Source: Spirochaetota bacterium
GTDB lineage: Bacteria > Spirochaetota > Spirochaetia > Treponematales > UBA12059
DNA length: 64,000 nucleotides
Direction of reading: 5' to 3'
Assembly: GCA_029547205.1 (NCBI GenBank)
Contig: JAKPPT010000070.1
Location: forward strand, 1-64,000
Shown here piece after piece: positions 1 through 10,500 of this stretch. The notes under the pieces were generated by a model. That model searched no databases and was not told where the DNA came from. It saw nothing but the letters and a program-made list of their open reading frames with translations. The translations under genes and the position numbers were made by a program. How positions within the stretch are numbered: position 1 is the stretch's first letter; each line of letters opens with the position of its first letter.

Positions 1-65
1 CACCGAGAACTGCTCTCTTTATTGATTCCAAGCCGGAGCCCAATTGGGCATACTTTCTGACCCAC
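1..65 (-). CDS. rpsC: 30S ribosomal protein S3, N-terminal part
   Basis: The gene starts with GTG one base after the rplV stop and runs off the left edge. The visible residues read MGQKVCPIGLRLGINK, the conserved start of S3. S3 is an RNA-binding protein of the small subunit head at the mRNA entry channel. Its position directly after L22 matches the universal S10 operon order. Only about 21 residues are inside the window. Confidence 0.93.
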   Translation of the reverse strand, partial: MGQKVCPIGLRLGINKESSSR

Positions 66-66
66 G

Positions 67-429
67 TTATGCCTCCACCTTCTTAACTTCATCGACTACT
101 GCGCTGATATGACACATGCGCTTAAGCTGCATATCAGCACGGCCGCGTGCTCTAAACCAGATTCTTCGTAAACGAGGACCATCCTCAATACGCAGTTCTT
201 TAACGAACAACATATCTTCACCAAGTTTCTTATTGTTTGCCAGTGCATTAGCAGCTGCCGACATTACGACTTTGCGAATCAATCTGGCACCTTTATGTGG
301 AAGATTTTCAAGTATCGCAATTGCTTCCATATATGGTTTGTTTCGCACCAGATCTGCTACTGGCCGAACTTTATACGGTGAGGCTACAAGATACTTTGCA
401 GTTGCTCTATATCCTTCTTTCTGTTTCAT
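67..429 (-). CDS. rplV: 50S ribosomal protein L22
   Basis: This 120-residue protein of the large subunit lines the exit tunnel. The family core is visible: YLVASPYKVRPVADLVRNK near the N-terminus, and the beta-hairpin and basic C-terminal part RIWFRARGRADMQLKR. The length is normal for the family. It lies between rpsS and rpsC with gaps of 9 bases or less, so it is co-transcribed from the promoter in front of rpsJ. Nothing is unusual in the sequence. Confidence 0.97.
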   Translation of the reverse strand: MKQKEGYRATAKYLVASPYKVRPVADLVRNKPYMEAIAILENLPHKGARLIRKVVMSAAANALANNKKLGEDMLFVKELRIEDGPRLRRIWFRARGRADMQLKRMCHISAVVDEVKKVEA

Positions 430-438
430 ATATACCGC

Positions 439-720
439 CTATTTCTTTTCAGCCTTTTTATCAGAACCTGCATGCCCTCGGAATGTTCTTGTAGGTGCAA
501 ATTCGCCCAGCTTATGACCAACAAGATTCTCTGTTACATAAACAGGAACCCACTTTCTACCATCATGTACTGAAATGGTAAGACCTACCATTTCCGGCAT
601 TATTGTTGAACAACGTGAATATGTCTTAATGGCTTTTTTATCAGTTGTTCGTGATGCTTCTAGCACCTTTTTATACAGACTCTTTTCTACAAAAGGTCCT
701 TTTTTCACTGATCTTGACAC
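439..720 (-). CDS. rpsS: 30S ribosomal protein S19
   Basis: S19 is a 93-residue small-subunit head protein that contacts S13 and the tRNA-bridging region. The start [15 protein letters not shown] and the segment [17 protein letters not shown] are diagnostic. The lysine-rich tail (DKKAEKK) is typical. It follows rplB after 17 bases in the S10 operon. Confidence 0.97.
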   Translation of the reverse strand: MSRSVKKGPFVEKSLYKKVLEASRTTDKKAIKTYSRCSTIMPEMVGLTISVHDGRKWVPVYVTENLVGHKLGEFAPTRTFRGHAGSDKKAEKK

Positions 721-737
721 AGCTCTCTCCTACACTA

Positions 738-1565
738 TCACTTGCGCCGCTTTACAATAAAGCTGCTTGAGGGTTTATGAGGATCACGAGTCTTATAACC
801 CTTACAGGGCTGACCCCACGGAGTAACAGGCTGTTTATAGCCCTTACCACGGCCCTCACCACCACCATGCGGGTGATCAACAGGATTCATGGCAACACCG
901 CGCACGCGAGGACGTTTGCCAAGCCAACGAATTCTTCCAGCCTTACCAAAACGCTCATTCATGTGGTCTTCGTTACCAACGGAACCAATTGTTGCCATAC
1001 ATTTTTTATAAACCATGCGAAGCTCATTTGAAGGCATGCGAAGAATAACATAGTCACCATCGGTACCGACAATCATTGCACCCGCACCAGCAGAACGAAC
1101 GAGCTGTCCGCCCTTGCCCAGATTGAGCTCAACATTGTGAACAGTAAAACCGACCGGAATGTTTTCCAGAAGCATCGCATTACCTACTTCAAGAGGAGCT
1201 TTCTCTCCGCTGATAACCTGCTGTCCTACCTTGAGCCCTTTTGGAGCTACGATATACCGCTTTTCACCATCAACATAATTGATGAGTGCGATATTTGCAG
1301 AGCGATTAGGATCATATTCAATAGTTGCTACTTTACCAGGAATGTTAAACTTATCTCTGCGCCAGTCGATTACGCGGAGCTTGCGCTTGTGTCCGCCACC
1401 CTTGCGCCGTGATGAAATACGGCCATTTGATGCACGACCAGCAGTCTGTTTCTTACCCTTTGTCAGAGAACGCTCGGGATTATTCCCGGTTGTAATCTCT
1501 TCGTTTATAACCTGAATCCGGTGCCGCTGACCGGGAGTTATCGGCTTAAATGTTCTAATTGCCAT
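738..1565 (-). CDS. rplB: 50S ribosomal protein L2
   Basis: L2 is the 275-residue protein needed for subunit association and peptidyl transfer. Visible hallmarks are the N-terminal [10 protein letters not shown] region, the SH3-like fold with [14 protein letters not shown]-type sequence, and the C-terminal loop [19 protein letters not shown] that reaches the peptidyl transferase centre. The length is standard. The TPG in KPITPGQR is a native L2 motif, not a copy of the dispersed TPGT element: there is no GGTACC in the DNA there. Confidence 0.98.
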   Translation of the reverse strand: MAIRTFKPITPGQRHRIQVINEEITTGNNPERSLTKGKKQTAGRASNGRISSRRKGGGHKRKLRVIDWRRDKFNIPGKVATIEYDPNRSANIALINYVDGEKRYIVAPKGLKVGQQVISGEKAPLEVGNAMLLENIPVGFTVHNVELNLGKGGQLVRSAGAGAMIVGTDGDYVILRMPSNELRMVYKKCMATIGSVGNEDHMNERFGKAGRIRWLGKRPRVRGVAMNPVDHPHGGGEGRGKGYKQPVTPWGQPCKGYKTRDPHKPSSSFIVKRRK

Positions 1566-1577
1566 AGCTCTTTCCCC

Positions 1578-1862
1578 TTACACACCTTCAAATACCGATA
1601 TGGACTCGCCAGGTGCCAGCCTTACTACAGCTTTTTTCCATGAAGAAGTCCGTCCCGGACGGCCACGCAAGCGTTTGGGCTTGCTCTTAACATTGATCAT
1701 ATTGCAGGAAACCGGATGCACATTAAATAATGCCGCAACAGCTTTCTTAACCTGAATTTTTGTAGCCCGAGCATCAACACGGAATACATACTGTCCTGCC
1801 TCACGCATCGCATTTGATTTTTCAGTAAGAACCGGCTCTATGATAATTTCATTGTTTTCCAT
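1578..1862 (-). CDS. rplW: 50S ribosomal protein L23
   Basis: L23 is a 94-residue protein at the tunnel exit and is the docking point for trigger factor and SRP. It contains the family core EPVLTEKSNAMRE and VKKAVAALFNVHPVSCNMINVKSK, followed by the basic loop RLRGRPGRTSSWKKAVV. It is co-directional with its neighbours at 12-13 base spacing in the S10 operon. Confidence 0.96.
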   Translation of the reverse strand: MENNEIIIEPVLTEKSNAMREAGQYVFRVDARATKIQVKKAVAALFNVHPVSCNMINVKSKPKRLRGRPGRTSSWKKAVVRLAPGESISVFEGV

Positions 1863-1874
1863 ATTCCGTCTTCC

Positions 1875-2519
1875 TTATTTATCATCTTTGCCATAAAACT
1901 CATTAAGAGCTTTTGCAGCAGATTCCATGACAATCACATTTCTTCCATAGAAGAGCTCATGTGCACTCAATCTGTTATAGGAAAGGAAATGCAGCCAGGG
2001 AATATTCCGGCCTGCTCTCTTAATCACCTCATCATCGTTTCCAAGAACGATAACTGTACGCTGACCCTCTTTTTCCTGCGGGATAAGATTCTTGAGCAAT
2101 GCTGCGAGATCTTTTGTCTTGCCAGACTGAACGTTGAAATCCTCAACAATAGTCATAACTTTATTCTGAGCCTTGAGGCTAAGAATACTCTTCATAGCAA
2201 GACGCTTTGCTTTTTTGGGCATTGCATACGAATAATCCCTGGGATGTGGGCCAAACACAATACCGCCACCGACAAAAATCGGGCTCTTGTAGTCACCCTG
2301 GCGGGCTCGACCAGTACCCTTTTTTGCGTACGGTTTTCTATTTGTTCCATGAACTTCTGAACGCGTTCTTGTATCTGCTGTTCCAACACGTCTGTTAGCA
2401 AGCTCATTATTAATTGCGTAATAAATAACATCCTCATTGATCGGCAGACCAAACACGGAATCAGCCAGCTCTACAGAACGAATCTCTTTTCCCTGAATTG
2501 AAAGTACTTTGTATTGCAT
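1875..2519 (-). CDS. rplD: 50S ribosomal protein L4
   Basis: L4 is 214 residues long. Its extended loop reaches the exit tunnel, and in some bacteria it represses its own operon. The tunnel-loop signature is visible around residues 60-95 (GTNRKPYAKKGTGRARQGD, then GGGIVFGPHPRDYSY). The C-terminal globular part ends in NVIVMESAAKALNEFYG. It sits in normal order between rplC and rplW. Confidence 0.97.
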   Translation of the reverse strand: MQYKVLSIQGKEIRSVELADSVFGLPINEDVIYYAINNELANRRVGTADTRTRSEVHGTNRKPYAKKGTGRARQGDYKSPIFVGGGIVFGPHPRDYSYAMPKKAKRLAMKSILSLKAQNKVMTIVEDFNVQSGKTKDLAALLKNLIPQEKEGQRTVIVLGNDDEVIKRAGRNIPWLHFLSYNRLSAHELFYGRNVIVMESAAKALNEFYGKDDK

Positions 2520-2531
2520 ACCAGCCTATCC

Positions 2532-3158
2532 TTATTTCGACTTCTTTATAGCGGTTCGTACCATAACCGTGCAGTTTCTTGGACCAGGAACTGCACCACG
2601 AATCAGCATATAACCATTTTCGCTGTCGATCCTGACGAGCTTCAAATTCTGAACAGTTACTCGCTCTCTACCCATGCGGCCAGGCATCTTGCGATTTTTG
2701 AATGTTTTATGCGGATAGGTGCGCTGACCAGTTGAACCAGGTTCTCTATGAAACTTTGAACCATGAGTTGAACGTCCACCGCCAAAATTCCAGCGCTTCA
2801 TAACACCCTGGAAACCTTTACCCTTGCTCGTTGCTATAACATCAACAAAGCGAGTTTTTTCAAACAGTGACACATCGAGGCTTGTGCCAACTTCAGCCGT
2901 TCCCGTAAAATCGCGAACTTCTCGCAAAATCACAGCCGGATCCATACCCTCTGGAAACTGACCAGCGTAGGGTTTTGTAATGTGACTCTTTTTCTTGGTC
3001 CCAACACCAAGCACAACCGCGTTATAGCCATCTTTTTCAGCTGTTTTTACTTTAACAACCTTATTCGGCTCAACTGCGATTACAGTTACCGGCACCAGAA
3101 CGCCCTGATCATCAAAAACCTGGGTCATGCCGATTTTTTTGCCAATTAACGCTACCAT
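2532..3158 (-). CDS. rplC: 50S ribosomal protein L3
   Basis: L3 is a 208-residue early-assembly protein of the large subunit. The start MVALIGKKIGMTQVFDDQG and the central loop GVMKRWNFGGGRSTHGSKFHR, with the GRMGRERVTVQNL stretch, are diagnostic. The gene is preceded by a good ribosome binding site (AGGAGAAAGT) and is separated from rpsJ by 40 bases. Confidence 0.97.
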   Translation of the reverse strand: MVALIGKKIGMTQVFDDQGVLVPVTVIAVEPNKVVKVKTAEKDGYNAVVLGVGTKKKSHITKPYAGQFPEGMDPAVILREVRDFTGTAEVGTSLDVSLFEKTRFVDVIATSKGKGFQGVMKRWNFGGGRSTHGSKFHREPGSTGQRTYPHKTFKNRKMPGRMGRERVTVQNLKLVRIDSENGYMLIRGAVPGPRNCTVMVRTAIKKSK

Positions 3159-3198
3159 ACTTTCTCCTGCGTTGAACGATACAGTACGAAACTGTTCG

Positions 3199-3504
3199 TT
3201 ACTGCTTAATCTCTACATCCACACCTGCTGGAAGCTCAAGCTTCATCAGCGCATCCATGACATCAGCTGTGGGACTGATGATATCAATGAGTCGCTTATG
3301 CGTCCTCATTTCAAACTGCTCTCTTGACTTTTTGTGCACGTGCGGCGAACGAAGCACCGTATACTTGTTTATCCGTGTGGGCAATGGAATAGGACCCGCC
3401 ACTTTTGCACCGGCTTTCTGAACAGTCTGAACAATAGCGTGAGCGCTATCATCAACAAGACGCACATCGAAGCCCCTGAGTCTGACTCGGATTCTGTCTT
3501 TCAT
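3199..3504 (-). CDS. rpsJ: 30S ribosomal protein S10
   Basis: S10 is a 101-residue small-subunit protein that also acts in Nus-factor antitermination. The start chosen is the ATG giving [19 protein letters not shown], because GGAGG lies 6 bases upstream. The open frame continues 53 codons further upstream but without S10-like sequence. The conserved [35 protein letters not shown] block is split across the normal positions. It is the first gene of the operon. A tuf gene, often upstream of rpsJ, is absent here. Confidence 0.97.
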   Translation of the reverse strand: MKDRIRVRLRGFDVRLVDDSAHAIVQTVQKAGAKVAGPIPLPTRINKYTVLRSPHVHKKSREQFEMRTHKRLIDIISPTADVMDALMKLELPAGVDVEIKQ

Positions 3505-3659
3505 AAGTCCTCCAAAGATCACTTGCGAAGGCATCACCGTACCGTACCCTGGCGAGCGTGTACAGTAACCCAGCGCCCGGAGTCGTGGAACTCCGCTTTG
3601 CAAAAGCTCACACAGAACTTTCGCAGCTATCAGAAAATACCTGTCCTGATTGTTACGAG

Positions 3660-3688
3660 ACAATACAGCAAATGCAAAAAAGTGTCAA
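3660..3688 (-). promoter_or_regulatory. Sigma-70 type promoter of the S10 operon
   Basis: On the minus strand TTGACA (3688-3683) is followed after 17 bases by TATTGT (3665-3660). This gives a leader of about 145 bases before rpsJ. The near-consensus boxes, ideal spacing and position make this the likely main promoter of the ribosomal protein operon. Confidence 0.8.
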
Positions 3689-3708
3689 GCGGAGGTTAGT
3701 GCGATAAA

Positions 3709-3912
3709 TTGCTTTTGAAAATTACATTGCAGGAAGATAAAGATCAATTATTGTCATATTTTAATAAAACTGACGATTATTATTATTTATCTTATTATTC
3801 TGGAGATTATACGAAAAATCTTTATGAAGTGGTTACTCCGCTATTTAATAAATATGGAATTCAAATAATTGATTATATTCTTTGTTTTACTCACAATTTG
3901 GTAAAAAAATAA
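3709..3912 (+). CDS. Possible small hypothetical protein
   Basis: An AT-rich open frame of 67 codons with a TTG start and no clear ribosome binding site. The product is rich in Tyr (DDYYYLSYYSGDY) and Leu and has no family that I recognise. Its composition is unlike the neighbouring ribosomal genes. It may be a remnant of a longer acquired gene rather than a working gene. Confidence 0.25.
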   Translation: MLLKITLQEDKDQLLSYFNKTDDYYYLSYYSGDYTKNLYEVVTPLFNKYGIQIIDYILCFTHNLVKK

Positions 3913-4324
3913 TTCAGTAAAATATGTATAAATCTTGTTTTATTGAGACACAACCGTTCTGAAGCTGATGACAAGCTCTTGCATGAAGGTAGATACGATT
4001 CGCCTCTAGCTGATGCTGACATTCATAGTCCAAACTCAAGCACACGTTCTTGCGGGCAAGTCATTTCCGATGTATAATCGCTGTGATTACTTAAAAAATT
4101 ACAGAGGTCTACCCTGATTATTGACTGTGTTTACTGCAATTATACGATTATTATGAGTATCAACTGCTTAAACCTGACAATTCCTATTGTCACACTTTTT
4201 GCGGTCGAGCCCAGCTAAGATTGGGAACGCTCGTCACAAACTGCGACAACCCCCTTCGAGCTGGAATTGCAGTTATAGCAAATGTTAGCTAGGTAAAGAA
4301 ATTGCTTTTATGGAGACTAAACAT
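3913..4324. other. Intergenic stretch left of the defence gene pair
   Basis: No convincing gene is visible. The last part holds short dyads and ends with GTTAGCT (4281-4287). This is the reverse complement of AGCTAAC found just after the gene pair at 10943, so it might mark the left border of a mobile cassette. Confidence 0.3.
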
Positions 4325-7300
4325 ATGACCAATACTGATTTAACCTTTATCACAAACGAAGAACAGAAGAACCTCAAATCAAGGTTTCAAGCTCTTATCA
4401 AGGATACCAGACTCTTTGACTGCTTAGTTGGTTACTTCTACACAAGCGGTTTTCACGCCATTTATAAGTCGCTGGAAAATACTGAGAAAATCAGAATTTT
4501 AATTGGCATAAGCACCAGCAGACAGACCTATGAACTGTTGACCAAAGCCAAAAATAGTCAGCAACAAGCGCTGCAATTTTCCCATGCCGAAACAAAGCAA
4601 GCATACGAAGAACTGGTTGAACAGGAGATGGAGGATTCGGAGGATAAACGGGAAGTCGAAGAAGGCGTTGCTAAATTCATCGAATGGATTAAAAACAATA
4701 AGCTGGAAATAAAAGCCTATCCGTCGCAGAATATCCACGCCAAGCTTTACATCATGACTTTTGTGGAGGGTGACCGTGATGTCGGGAGGGTGATTACAGG
4801 TTCAAGCAATTTTACCTACTCAGGCTTAGTGGAAAATCTTGAGTTCAATGTTGAGTTGAAAAATCGCGCTGATTATGAATTCGCCAAAGAAAGATTTGAT
4901 GAGCTTTGGAAAGATGCAGTCGACATAAGCGAAAAATACATTCAGACAATTCAGGAAAAAACCTGGCTAAACCCAAATGTAACACCCTATGAGCTATACC
5001 TAAAATTTCTGTACGAATACTTTAAAGACGAGTTAAGCCAGACCGAAGAATTGCTTTTTAGATACATGCCCCAGGATTTCAAGAAACTTGAATATCAGGA
5101 GCAGGCGGTTTTAAACGCCAAAAAAATCCTCGAGGAATACGGTGGTGTATTCATTTCGGACGTCGTGGGCTTAGGAAAGACTTACATCTCAGCCATGCTT
5201 GCTGGTCAACTTGACGGCAGAACGCTGGTCATCGCTCCGCCGGTTCTGCTTGATAAAACAAATCCCGGCTCATGGCCAAATGTGTTTTCCGATTTTCGTA
5301 TTCCAGCAGACTTTGAATCCGTTGGAAAATTAGACGTGATACTTCGCGGAGGAACAGAAAAATACAAGAACATTATTATAGATGAGGCCCATCGCTTCCG
5401 CACAGAAACCAACATAACCTACGAAAAATTAGCCGAAATCTGTCGAGGCAAGCGAGTGATTCTGGTCACGGCCACGCCGTACAACAATTCACCAAAAGAC
5501 ATCTTGAGTCAGATAAAGCTGTTCCAAAAGGCAAGGAGAAGCACGATCCCCAATTTGCCCAATCTGGAAGGTTTCTTTAATGGATTGGACAGGAAGCTCA
5601 AAAAGCTGGACAGGAAAAGCGATTACTCTGAATACATCAGAATCGTTAAAGAGAATGCCAAAGAAATCCGCGAGAAGGTTCTTAAGTATTTGATGGTGCG
5701 TCGCACCAGAACCGAAATCTCAAAATACTTTGCCGATGATTTGGCTAAGCAAAATCTCAAGTTTCCGGATATCGATGACCCAAAGCCGCTTTTTTACCAG
5801 CTTGACGAAACAGAAAACAAAATATTCAACGAAACTATTGAGCTGATTTCCAATAAATTCACATACGCTCGTTACACGCCACTTCTGCCAAAGTACTATA
5901 AAGGTTCAATCGACCAGCTTGAGGAACAATCTCAGAGGAACATGGGCAAGTTTATGAAAATTCTTTTGGTGAAACGGCTTGAGAGCAGCTTCTTTGCTTT
6001 CAAGAAATCGATTGACCGCTTTATCTCCTCTTATGAGATGTTTATCAAAGAGTTCAAAAAGGGACATGTTTATACCAGCAAGGATTACGCAAACAAGATT
6101 TTTGAATATCTAGAAAATGACGATGATGAAGCCATCCAGAGTTTGATCGATGAGGGTAAAGCCGAAAGATACGACAGCAAGGATTTTACTGAAGACTTTA
6201 TCAAAGATCTGGAAAGCGATCTCAATATATTGAAATATATCTTATCTAAGTGGGAAAATATTAAACGGGATCCCAAACTACTCACTTTTCTGGATGAACT
6301 TTCAACAAACGAAATACTCAAAAACAAGATTATCTTGTTTACCGAATCAAAAGAAACCGCCGAATATCTCGCAACAAATATCAATAAGAAGTTTGGAAAC
6401 ATAACGCTTTGTTTTACCGGCGGATCAGGAGAAGCAACGCGCGATAAAGTGATCGAAAATTTTGATGCAAAAGTGCGCCATCCCAAAGACGATTATCACA
6501 TCCTGGTTTCGACCGAGGTCTTGTCAGAAGGCGTCAACCTGCATCGCTCCAATGTGGTCATAAATTATGACATTCCCTGGAATCCAACCCGCATGATGCA
6601 AAGGGTTGGACGAATCAACCGGGTCGATACAAAGTTTGACAAAATCTATACGTTTAATTTTTTCCCAACCGAACAATCGAACGACCAGATCAAACTCAAA
6701 GAAGCGGCAGAGGCTAAAATCAATGCATTCCTTACATTACTCGGCGGCGATGCAGCGCTGTTAACCGAAGGCGAACCAGTCGGTTCACATGAGCTTTTCA
6801 ATCGGTTAATCTCCAAAAAGACCCTGAGTGGCGAAGACGAAACCGAAGAAAGCGAGCTTAAATATTTGCAGATGATTAAAGATATTCGGGACAAAAAACC
6901 TGAACTATTTGAAAAAATCAAGCGTTTGCCCAAGAAAGCCAGGGCAGCAAAAAACGATATTGAACACCAAAATTCACTGGTGACCTATTTAAGACGCGGT
7001 AAGTTACAGAAATTTTTTATAGCCGATGAAAAAAGCCCGATTGCCAGGGAACTTGATTTTATGAGCGCTGCAACAATCTTCGAAAGTACCAGTGATGATA
7101 AAAACCAAAAAATACCGGAAAAGTTTTTTGACCTTCTGGATAAAAATAAAGAAGCTTTTGTTCTTGCCACTACCGAAGAGATGGTAGAACCCATAAAAAG
7201 ACGTGGTCAGGACAGCGCCGCACAATTGCTCAAAATTCTCAAAGCCACGCTAAAGAATACACAACAGTTCACGGACGAGCAGGAGCAGTATCTTAAACAG

Positions 7301-7525
7301 GTCCTCGTCCAGTTGGAGGAAGGCGGTATACCCAAGCAAACAGCTAAAGAAACTCTCAAGGCGTTAAACGCACTCAAACAGGATTTAATTAACCCGTTAA
7401 AAGTGCTGGCTACACTGCAAAGCCACATCTCAGAGCGATTTTTACAACAGCACTATGCTGAGCAGAATCCGCGTTCGTCCGGCAAACGGGAAGTGATTCT
7501 ATCAATGTATTTAACAGGAGAATAA
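4325..7525 (+). CDS. PLD-nuclease/SNF2-type helicase fusion
   Basis: A predicted DNA-translocating defence protein of 1066 residues. The ATG at 4325 is preferred because GGAGA lies 8 bases before it; an ATG five codons earlier lacks such a site. Residues ~20-200 form a phospholipase-D-like domain with one HKD-type motif (HAKLYIM ~137, then GSSNFT ~158). A superfamily 2 helicase follows: Walker A DVVGLGKT ~280, Walker B IIIDEAHRF ~350, motif III LVTATPYNN, then LSEGVNLH and QRVGRINR as motifs V and VI. The stop is one base before the methyltransferase gene, so the two are co-translated. This suggests the restriction or translocation subunit of a two-gene system. Its closest analogues by architecture are HsdR-like or DISARM-like helicases, but it matches none of the named systems fully. 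Confidence 0.8.
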   Translation: MTNTDLTFITNEEQKNLKSRFQALIKDTRLFDCLVGYFYTSGFHAIYKSLENTEKIRILIGISTSRQTYELLTKAKNSQQQALQFSHAETKQAYEELVEQEMEDSEDKREVEEGVAKFIEWIKNNKLEIKAYPSQNIHAKLYIMTFVEGDRDVGRVITGSSNFTYSGLVENLEFNVELKNRADYEFAKERFDELWKDAVDISEKYIQTIQEKTWLNPNVTPYELYLKFLYEYFKDELSQTEELLFRYMPQDFKKLEYQEQAVLNAKKILEEYGGVFISDVVGLGKTYISAMLAGQLDGRTLVIAPPVLLDKTNPGSWPNVFSDFRIPADFESVGKLDVILRGGTEKYKNIIIDEAHRFRTETNITYEKLAEICRGKRVILVTATPYNNSPKDILSQIKLFQKARRSTIPNLPNLEGFFNGLDRKLKKLDRKSDYSEYIRIVKENAKEIREKVLKYLMVRRTRTEISKYFADDLAKQNLKFPDIDDPKPLFYQLDETENKIFNETIELISNKFTYARYTPLLPKYYKGSIDQLEEQSQRNMGKFMKILLVKRLESSFFAFKKSIDRFISSYEMFIKEFKKGHVYTSKDYANKIFEYLENDDDEAIQSLIDEGKAERYDSKDFTEDFIKDLESDLNILKYILSKWENIKRDPKLLTFLDELSTNEILKNKIILFTESKETAEYLATNINKKFGNITLCFTGGSGEATRDKVIENFDAKVRHPKDDYHILVSTEVLSEGVNLHRSNVVINYDIPWNPTRMMQRVGRINRVDTKFDKIYTFNFFPTEQSNDQIKLKEAAEAKINAFLTLLGGDAALLTEGEPVGSHELFNRLISKKTLSGEDETEESELKYLQMIKDIRDKKPELFEKIKRLPKKARAAKNDIEHQNSLVTYLRRGKLQKFFIADEKSPIARELDFMSAATIFESTSDDKNQKIPEKFFDLLDKNKEAFVLATTEEMVEPIKRRGQDSAAQLLKILKATLKNTQQFTDEQEQYLKQVLVQLEEGGIPKQTAKETLKALNALKQDLINPLKVLATLQSHISERFLQQHYAEQNPRSSGKREVILSMYLTGE

Positions 7526-7526
7526 T

Positions 7527-10500
7527 ATGGACAGACAACAAGCTCAAAAGCTGATTAAAGAAACTTTTGAAAAACCTTTTGCTAAACTCAATTTTGCCAG
7601 TTTTATAAAAAATCTCCTTAACCAGGTTGAAGACGCCCCCTTCACTTACGAGGGTAATTATATCCCCGATGCTTACAAACCTTACATTTCATCGTTGGAG
7701 CGTCTTTACAAATATTCAGATGGCGAGCATGAGATTGACATACTTGTGGTTCAACTGAAAAAACAAACTTCGTTGGAACGTGCCCGCACCATGCAGCGCA
7801 ATTTCATCGCCTGGTACTTAAACGGCAGCCGTGGCGGTAAGATGAAAGATGCCGCGCTGGTTGCCTTTGTTTCTCCCGATGAAGCGGACTGGCGTTTTTC
7901 GCTGGTTAAAATGGACTACCGCTTTGAAGAAACAAAAGACGGAAAAGTAAAAGTTAAAGAAGATTTTACCCCGGCAAGACGCTGGTCATTTCTGGTGGGC
8001 AGTAACGAAGCCAGCCACACTGCCCAGAGCCGTCTGATGAATATCCTTGCCGATGATGAGCATAATCCCACCCTAAAGCAACTGGAAGAAGCTTTTAACA
8101 TAGAAACCGTTACCAAAGAGTTCTTCCTTAAATACCGCGAGCTATTTATCCGTACCAAGGAAGCGTTGGATAAAGTGGTGAAGCATAATGCCAGAGTCAA
8201 AGCCGATTTCGATGCCAAAGGCGTTGATACGGTAAACTTTGCCAAAAAGCTGCTTGGCCAAATCGTCTTTCTTTATTTTCTGCAGAAGAAAGGCTGGTTT
8301 GGCGTTGAGCGGGATGCAGAATGGGGCACGGGCTCCAAACATTTTTTACGAGAACTTTTCGAAGGCAAACATGGCAAATATACCAACTTTTTTAACGATA
8401 TTCTCGAACCCCTCTTTTATAAGGCGCTGCGCATCGATCGCAGTCACGACGACCATTATTACAGCCGCTTCAATTGCAAGATTCCATTTCTGAACGGCGG
8501 ACTGTTCGATCCTATCGGCAATTACGACTGGGTGCACATGGACATCAATATACCGAACGAGCTTTTTTCCAATACAGTAAAAACCAAAGAAGGCGATATT
8601 GGTAACGGCATCCTCGATATCTTCGACCGCTATAATTTTACGGTTAAGGAAGACGAGCCTTTGGAAAAAGAGGTCGCCATCGATCCGGAACTTTTGGGTA
8701 AGGCGTACGAAAAATTCAATGCCATCCGTCCCGATAATTTTGAAGAATACAAGGCTGCTTTAAAAAGCGGGCAAAAGGACGCTGAAAACAAGTTCAACAA
8801 GACATTTGGTGTTTACTACACCCCGCGCGAAATCGTGCATTACATGTGCAAGCAGAGCCTGATCAATTATCTCTTTACCCGGGCGGAGGAAGTCGGGCTT
8901 TCTAATGATATTAAAAAGCAAGACATCGAAGACCTGATTGAAGTCGGCGAGATGATTACCGAACACGAGGCAACCGCTCTTATCAAACAGGAAAAGATAA
9001 AAAACGGCATCCAGAAATCCACGGAATACGTGGGGCTTTTGTCCGACAGTATCCGGGAAAATGCCGCAACCATAGATAACTGGCTGGCTGACATTACCGT
9101 GTGCGATCCGGCAGTGGGTTCGGGCGCCTTTCCGGTGGGCATGATGCACGAGATTGTCAAAGCTCGTAATCTCCTTTCCATATATATTAAAGGCCCCAAC
9201 CGCAACATTTATACCTTCAAACGCGAATGCATCGAAAAATCGCTCTATGGTGTAGATATCGACCCCGGTGCGGTGGAGATCGCCAAATTGCGGCTCTGGC
9301 TGTCGCTGGTGGTGGATGAGGACGACATCCGTCAGATCAAGCCCCTGCCCAATTTGGATTATAAAATTGTGTGCGGGAATTCATTGCTGGGTGTGGAGAA
9401 GAATTTGTTTAACAATGAATTGTTTGTTAAACTGGAGCAGTTGAAACCGCATTACTTCAACGAAACCAATCCCACCAAAAAGCAGGAATACAAAAAGCAG
9501 ATTGATAACTTGATTAGACAAATTACCAGCGAACATACGGAATTTGATTTTGAGGTCTATTTTTCCGAGGTGTTTCATAAGAAGGGCGGGTTTGATGTGG
9601 TGATTGCCAATCCACCGTACATCCAGCTTCAAAAAGCGATTGATGATAAGCAAAAATATGCTGATCTCTACAAAAATGCATGCTACGAGACTTTTGACAG
9701 GTGCGGAGATATCTACTGCCTGTTTTATGAACAGGGCATACGTATCCTTCGACCCAATGGCGTTTTGTGTTTTATCACCAGCAATAAATGGATGCGGGCA
9801 GGCTACGGTAAATCTCTGCGGACATTTTTCCTCAAACATAATCCCAGGCTTTTGATTGATTTAGGCCCTGGCATTTTTGAAAGCGCGACCGTGGATACCA
9901 ATATTCTCATAATGCAAAAAAACGGGACAAAACCCGCCCAGCTGTGCCTCGATGCAGTTACCTTAACAGAAGAGGCAAAAGAAGCGGACATTGCTTTGTA
10001 TATTAAGAAAAACAGAACATGCTTGACGGCTCTGAGCGAGAATGCCTGGTTTATTGGCAGCTCTGCTGAACAACAACTTAAAGAGAAAATAGAACGCATA
10101 GGCAAACCACTGAAAGATTGGGATGTGAATATTTATTACGGTATAAAAACCGGCCTAAACGAAGCCTTTATCATCACCACCGAAAAGCGCAATGAGATTT
10201 TGTCGCGTTGCAAGGACGATGCCGAACGCCAACGCACCGAAGCCATCATCAAACCTATTTTACGAGGCAGAGACATCAAGCGATATTATTACGAATGGGC
10301 GGGGCTGTGGGTGATAGTAATTCCAGCCAGCTGGACAAATGTAAATAAAGGTGAAGTCACCGCAGAAAAATTTATAAACATGAAGTTTCCTACATTAATG
10401 CAGTATTTAAAAATATATGAAGAAAAAGCCAAAAAACGCGATGATCAAGGTGATTATTGGTGGGAATTACGCCATTGTGCCTACTACCCCGAATTTGAGA

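Noticed and set aside
3505-3663. Longer S10 with 53 extra residues
   Set aside because: The upstream part has no S10 similarity, and a strong GGAGG site fits the inner ATG. The promoter lies just upstream.
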